Positions 57,453-64,000 of a stretch of DNA of 64,000 bases are shown here, one piece after another. Both the position numbers and the translations under genes were made by a program. The notes under the pieces are model-generated. The model saw nothing but the letters and a program-made list of their open reading frames with translations. It was not told the DNA's origin and did no database searches. Source of the stretch: Bipolaris cookei (Eukaryota; Ascomycota; Dothideomycetes; Pleosporales; Pleosporaceae); NCBI GenBank assembly GCA_002286855.1, contig NRSV01000064.1, positions 124,001 to 188,000 of the forward strand, read 5' to 3'. Position 1 is the stretch's first letter. Each line of letters begins with the position of its first letter.

Positions 57453-58051
57453 GATGAGTGGAGTCGAGGGCTTTGTAAGGCGTCGTGGATCGCAAAAATG
57501 GTGCCAAGCCCATCCACGGCCTGTCCTGCACCATGGCGCGCATACTAGATACTATGTACGTACTAGTAAGTCATACGTGCATGGATGGTGGGTGCGACTA
57601 GCCAGCCTCCACCGGCGCGGGGAAGCTTGGGTCGCTTCCACACCACCAGCCTCACCCGTCAACCGCCCAGCCGACATGGTCCGCCTCTATGCAGTCACAG
57701 AGCACCGCGAGACTACTTCTCGGGCACAGCACATGACTTGCCAGCAACTGTCCCACGTTTGCTTGTTGCGTAAGTTCTTCTCCCGCAGATTAGGCGTCAT
57801 GGCTATTGTTTTTGTTTGTACATAGTATGTATATGTACTACACATGCACGTGCGCATGGATACATACATATACACATAAATACAGGTTTCCTCTTTCATC
57901 TCACTTCCCTTTTGGGACTGTTCGCTCCACACCACCCCGCCTCTCCGCCTAAATACTCTGACCACCCGCTCCTCGCCTAGTCCTTGACTAGTCCTCGGCC
58001 GCCTCAACTCCTTCTGCTTTGCTCAAGCCGCCACCTCTCTCCATCCTCAGC
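57453..58051. promoter_or_regulatory. divergent promoter, RED / GH43 gene
   Basis: 599 bp with TATGTATATG/CATACATATAC alternating runs near 57826-57882. The final 80 bp are CT-rich leader for GH43. Confidence 0.45.
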
Positions 58052-59189
58052 ATGTTCAGGCTCTTGGTCACTGTGGCGCTTGCCATTGGCGCCCTCTGCC
58101 AACACTCTCCCCCTGCCAACTTAACCTCGACTTTCACCAACCCTATCGTCGACACGGGTGCTGATCCGTAAGCTTGAATGTCACCGTCGCAGGGTGAATG
58201 CTAACCATGTCAGTTGGATGTTTCGTCATGGTGACTTTTACTACATGACCTACACCAACAACGTCAACATAACCCTATGGCGCAGCAAGTCTATTACAGA
58301 CTGGAACGGCGCAGAGTCCAAGACCATCTTTCACCCGAAGCCCAACAAGCCCTACTCAACTGACCTTTGGGCTCCGGAAATCCACCAGATTGGCGGTGCT
58401 TGGTGGGTTATCTTCACTGCTGATCCCAATTACGACTCTCCTCCCCCCGAGGTCGAGATGTGGTGCGAATACAACTGTCCCGCCGTCAATCACCGCATGT
58501 TTGTCGTGGCTGGTGAAGGCCAAGATCCATGGACTGCTACCTATCGGTACCATGGCCAACTCGAGACTTATGACCAGTTCGCTATAGATGGAACATACTT
58601 CCAGTATAGGGATCAGCTGTATCACGTCTACTCCTGCTGGTACCGTAAGTACGATGGCTGGCCAGCCAACCTCTGCATCACCAAAATGTCGGATCCTTCT
58701 ACAACCACCTCACCCTTCTCAGAGCGCCAAGTCATCTCGGTGCCAGAGTATGCGTGGGAGAAGACGCCTTTTGGTCGCGCAAGTAACGATCGCCTCTCAT
58801 CTAATGAGGGTCCTCAACAGCTCACCAACCCTACCACGGGCCAAAACTTCCTCATTTACAGCGCCGCCCGCTCAGATAATCGCAACTATTGCCTTGGCCA
58901 GCTCGAGCTTGTTGGTGACGACCCAATGAATCCTAGCGACTGGCGGAAGCACCCGTATCCCGTCTTCTATCAGAACCCTAGCGAGTCTGCGTATGGTGTT
59001 GGCCATGCGTCCTTTACCACTTCTCCCGACAACACCGAGAACTGGATCGTCTATCATGGAATGAAAGATCCGACTAACGGCTGGAGTGCCCGTACGATTC
59101 GCGCTCAAAAGTTTGACTGGAACGAGGACGGTACGCCCAAATTCCCAAAACCAGGCTATGGACCTTATCAAGTTCCTAGTGGTCAGTAA
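58052..59189 (+). CDS. secreted glycoside hydrolase family 43, 363 aa
   Basis: Five-bladed beta-propeller hydrolase of GH43, typically arabinofuranosidase or xylosidase acting on plant cell-wall hemicellulose. Exons 58052-58167 and 58214-59189; 46-nt intron GTAAGC...TGTCAG, whose removal joins GADP to WMFRHGDFYYMTYT, placing the catalytic base Asp in the DP motif. A signal peptide spans about residues 1-17 (MFRLLVTVALAIGALCQ). Other family signs are DLWAPEIHQIGGAWWVIFTAD and NEGPQ (probable acid Glu), plus YGVGHASFTTSPD. It is the one clear secreted degradative enzyme in the window. Substrate within GH43 is not settled. Confidence 0.88.
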
Positions 59190-59479
59190 ATCACGATGTT
59201 GGGCGATATCTGGATAGTACATGGCCCGTTAGCATATTGTTTATGTCAATTGTTGTGATCCGTTTTCATGTGTTTTATGGTATCAGTGTTCCCTATTCGG
59301 GCTAATTTCTGCAAGGTGGACTATACACATCTGGAACAGGCAACTGATACTGTGTCCTTTACTGGGTTCACATATATACTACCAATGATATAAATAACTC
59401 CCTACCACGCTGATCAGGCTACTATGCATATAATGCAAGTGTTTCAAGGTTATGGACAGTTCAATGAATAGTCATTTAG
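59190..59479. other. convergent 3' flank, GH43 / EXO5
   Basis: 290 bp, AT-rich. No feature. Confidence 0.5.
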
Positions 59480-61107
59480 CTATACAGCGCTCTTTTCCTT
59501 GGCTGCTCGCCTGAGTCTGCTTTTCTCAATAGCCTCATCGACCTTTGTCCTTCTCCAACTACAGCTGTCTGCAAAGTCACATATCCTGCACTTGAAAGCC
59601 TCTTCTATTTCCACTCCCTTTGCCTCTCTCTGCCCCTTCCACCACGCCATTTCATCATCAATGTACTTGTCAATGGTATCAGTGTCATAAACCATGAGCT
59701 CTGATCCAATGACATGACCATTCTTCGCATAGCGAAACTCGGCGCGAACAATGGGTGATAGGCTTGTAGGAGGGACTACGGTTTGCATTTCGGTAACCAG
59801 CAGTGACCACAGCGAGAGGAGATTTGGATAATCAGGGGCCTGATTGTGAGGGCCGATGCCGCCTACCGCTTGCATAAACGTATCGCTGAAGTTTTCGAGG
59901 GGTTGCAAATCGTAGCGTGAGAAGACAGTCTCTGCATCTACCGTATTCAACGACAATGACTCGAGCAGTTTACGATAGAGCATCAGCTGCATCCACGTCG
60001 GACGCAACGAGGATCCAGCAGGAAGCGAGTTTGCAGACCTCGTCTTGACATCACTTATGTAAATCTGACGGTCAGGCTGTGACATGCTTCGAGTAGACTT
60101 CTTGGCAAAAGCATCTGAAATTCCGAGCTGGCCCGATGGCAGAGGAATGATGCCGCCATTTCTCTCAGCGCTAGATCTCTCAAGCTGCTGTTCAAAAGCG
60201 GCATCGGGGCACTGGTAGGACAATTCATCGATTATGCCATTGACGACCTGGCCTTCCAAAACCCCCCACACTTCCAACTCTCGGGTGAGGCCAGTCTCAC
60301 TTAGACAGCGCAAGCCGGATATTGTGTTCCATATACGTAGGCCAAAGCGATCTTCCTTGCTTTCAACTTGCACGGGCACCGTGGTATGCACCTCGGCCTC
60401 GAGGTTTTCATGAATCTTGGAGCCCGTGCGCATCGCCTGTGTTCTCGGTTTGCGCCCAAACTTGTTCAAAGTGTACAAGTATTGCAGTTCACACCATGCC
60501 GGAGAGACAAGGTCTGTTACCGATAAAGGCTTCTTGGGCTTGGTGCGAAATCGTTCGAGTGGCGAACCATTGTCATGCTTGGTGTCTGCTGTGCTATGAC
60601 GCGAGCGAGATGGTGAGCGTCGAGGAGACAAGGTCGGTTGTTCGAAGGGAACTAATGGCTGTTAGTCGTCAGTCGATATGGATACTCTTCAGCTACTACA
60701 ATACTGAACTTACCACTCCATGCTCGCCGCGATCTCTCGTCGTACTCGACTTCCAACGTACACCGATCTCCCATGGAAGAGCTTTGTAGATTTCTCTGTT
60801 CATCAGCCAGGACACTTCTCGTGCCTTGAGCGACACGCAGCACTGGTGGCTTGTGTATGCGCACGAAGCCTTCCACATCCTGCTCTTCATCCTCAATCTT
60901 GTCTTGTTCAAACTCTACGCTGGGCACAACTGCGCTTCTATCGAGAGAAGCTGCGCCTCTTATCGTGGCAAAGGCGCTTGCGAGTAAGATGTCCTCGTCG
61001 ATGTCGATGTCTGAGCCATAATCGCTTAGTGTGGCGACAGATTCGATTTCAATATCCGAGCCATAGTCGCCCACTTGATTCGTTAGCTGCACAGTTGGTG
61101 CTGTCAT
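59480..61107 (-). CDS. EXO5: exonuclease V (Exo5/Dem1), 521 aa
   Basis: Single-strand 5' exonuclease with an iron-sulfur cluster; in S. cerevisiae it maintains mitochondrial DNA. Exons 61107-60714 and 60651-59480; 62-nt intron, branch GACTAAC, acceptor ATTAG. The N-terminal 130 residues are acidic (repeated DYGSDIxI) and poorly conserved. The catalytic half includes WCELQYLYTL (cluster Cys), the helical GSKIHENLEAEV, VNGIIDELS, ISDVKTR with the nuclease Asp/Lys, and the C-terminal CRICDFADSC with three further Cys for the 4Fe-4S cluster. Fungal length is typical. Nuclear versus mitochondrial location cannot be decided; no clear presequence. Confidence 0.88.
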
Positions 61108-61570
61108 GATGCCATTATCCAGCCACGGTGCGCTGGTGATGCGGGTGGTTGCGGTGGCGGTGGGGCGCGCTTCAGGCTGGCGCGCTCTCGCGTCTGCCTA
61201 TGTAGTACTATACTCATGAGGTCATAGGCCTTTACGCCATTCAGCACAAGTTGGGCCCAAGCTGTAGTTGCCCATGGTGGCCATATATGCATAGGATATG
61301 AGCTATTTGGCACAACAGGCTGTATCTGTGTTGTAGCTTGAGTGATTCGTTTACACGAAAATTTGACGCGATTGATCATGTGTATAAAAAGGTTACATCA
61401 CGCGCCGACATGGCCCCCACATTATGAAGTGCAAAACGCGGAACGAACAATGGAATTAGAAAGGAAAACCGAAGGCCAAGGTGAAACCCAAGTACTAGAC
61501 GGTATAGTCACAGGGAATACTACAAAGTTTTGTGCTTCCGCCTTGCATGACTTTGCTGGGTTCAATTCAC
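61108..61570. other. intergenic between EXO5 and the peroxiredoxin-like gene
   Basis: 463 bp. No coding or regulatory site assigned. Confidence 0.5.
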
Positions 61571-62226
61571 TCATCTGTTTTTCAGCAAAGCATCAAGTCC
61601 CTCCTTGAAGTCTGGCATATCGTCTGCACGCTCATTTTTCCTAGACCACCTCACTATACCCTCGCCATCTATAGCAAAGTCACCCGCGGTCTGCCACCTG
61701 CTGCCACTCTCAGTCGGCCTGACGTTGATGCCTTCCTTTTTGGCCAGTTTCAGAACGCTAGGCATGCTCGCCAGGACGTGCCAGACGCCCGACGTACCCA
61801 AGCCCCACGCAGCGTACGTCTCACGCTCCGCATCAACAACGACATGGAGATTGGGTTGTATATTTCGCGAAGGGTCGGCTAGCGAAGCAAACCATTTGTC
61901 TGTAGATTCTTGGTCGCTGTGAGAAACAACCACGAAATGAATATCTAGGTGAGTAGGTGCAACTACACGCAAGTCGAGGAAAGTCTTCTCGGCGACTACA
62001 GTGATTTTGTCAAGACTATTTGGTCTAGAGATTGGCCCAATGCCAAACTGAACTACTTACAAGGACAGCCGCAGTGCCGAAGGAAAGTGATGATGGTTGG
62101 CTTGCCATTCTGTACAAATTCCTCTAAATTGGGCAATGAGGGTGCCTTTTGGCCGACAGCCGGTGCATCGGCCGTCTTCACTCGAGGAGGCGACATCCAT
62201 GATGATAATTCACGTTGCCAGGTCAT
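61571..62226 (-). CDS. peroxiredoxin-like protein, AhpC/TSA-2 (PRXL2/AAED1-like), 196 aa
   Basis: Thioredoxin-fold protein. Exons 62226-62061 and 61995-61571; 65-nt intron (GTAAGT...CTGTAG). The region KPTIITFLRHCGCPFAEKTFLDLR holds C52 and C54 at the position of the redox-active cysteine; the intron splits the Phe codon just after CGCP. The HFVVVSHSD and WGLG segments follow the AhpC/TSA-2 pattern, ending in the NEFAD-like C-terminal helix. The CxC arrangement differs from the CxxC of thioredoxin. ATGs at 62226 and 62196 are both possible; the first gives the usual WQRELxxW start. Redox role is by family; substrate unknown. Confidence 0.75.
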
Positions 62227-62645
62227 TGCGGAATTCGATATGTGCGGATCAAGGGGACGATTGTAAAAAGCATACCGAGACACGAGAATGAGTGCATTTG
62301 TGACTGCTGCCGCACCCACGATGGAGTGCTAGTAAGCAAGATATAGTGGCAAAATGACGTTACTGGCAAGTTGGTAGCGTACAAGTCGATGGCCGGATTG
62401 GGAAATATGAAGGTCACGTCACAAGCATTGAAGAGTTTGAAGTGGAAATCTATTGATTTCGTGGGATATCGACCAGTGACCACTGATTAGCCTGGATATA
62501 CTACATGCTCAGCACCGCTCGTGTGCACTCATAAAACCGAGTTGAAGACCGTGAACCATGAAAAACCCCAAACGCCTATACTATCCGAACCAAAGACCCA
62601 TCACCGACCCGAGGATGTTGTCATGTCGTGTTGAAGGTGAAAAGC
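62227..62645. other. intergenic: peroxiredoxin-like promoter / H3 3' flank
   Basis: 419 bp, no feature recognised. Confidence 0.5.
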
Positions 62646-63105
<460 letters not shown>

Positions 63106-63212
63106 GGTTGTGGTGGTGGATGATGATGTGGAGGAAAGGAGTTGTGTGTGGATGAGGCTGATGAGTGGAGCTGTGCAGTGGATGAGGGATGGAGACAGGC
63201 GGGCGGGCGCTG

Positions 63213-63220
63213 CTTATATG
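63213..63220 (-). promoter_or_regulatory. TATA-like box of the H3 gene
   Basis: CATATAAG on the minus strand, about 110 bp upstream of the H3 ATG. Confidence 0.45.
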
Positions 63221-63340
63221 GTAATCGGGGGGGCGGGCAGTTGCCTGGAAAATCACTCTTTGTTGCGCGTGCAAAGCAGGCCCAGGAACACCAAAGGCCA
63301 AACTGCTGGCAATGCGCGCTGCAACAAAACTCACAAGTGA

Positions 63341-64000
<660 letters not shown>

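Overview
The window is nuclear DNA of a filamentous ascomycete. Genes carry short introns (mostly 45-80 nt, GT...AG, with CTAAC/CTGAC-like branch points), intergenic spaces are small, and two large regulators have Zn2Cys6 DNA-binding domains. The protein set (Fus3/Kss1-class MAP kinase, Atg26, a RosA/NosA-like factor, a 26-residue metallothionein) fits Pezizomycotina. Overall likeness to Dothideomycetes, probably Pleosporales, is my inference. No tRNA, rRNA, CRISPR array, intact transposon or secondary-metabolite cluster was seen.

Left third (0-21 kb): metallothionein; TFIIIC delta-type subunit divergent from the DEAD-box helicase Dbp3; a 57-residue Cys-rich protein; the Fus3/Kss1-type MAP kinase behind a long leader; Erv1; a PQ-loop membrane protein; an acidic orphan; a small membrane protein; a second small orphan; and a Zn2Cys6 factor after a 2.4 kb gap. 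A 2.9 kb stretch with no supported gene (21.2-24.1 kb) follows.

Middle (24-45 kb): Lcp5, cullin-3, Zim17, a Prp2/Cdc28-type DEAH helicase, Rad54, mitochondrial L11, a RosA/NosA-like Zn2Cys6 factor, an F-box-like/LRR protein with a GC-AG intron, and the RNA polymerase II CTD phosphatase Fcp1.

Right third (45-64 kb): sterol glucosyltransferase Atg26 next to vacuolar protease Pep4; an EI24-family membrane protein; a diaminopropionate ammonia-lyase-like PLP enzyme; a RED/IK splicing protein; a secreted GH43 hydrolase; Exo5; a peroxiredoxin-like protein; and the divergent histone H3/H4 pair, with H4 cut by the window end.

Most genes are housekeeping. The most notable observations are an apparent 2-nt frameshift inside the Atg26 PH domain, two tiny spliced Cys-rich genes that simple ORF calling misses, an 18-nt microexon, a GC-AG intron whose use is forced by reading frame, and a shared TFIIIC/DBP3 promoter. 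I did not find a clearly new multi-gene system. All exon joins were worked out by eye; total coding length is divisible by three in every complete gene except Atg26.
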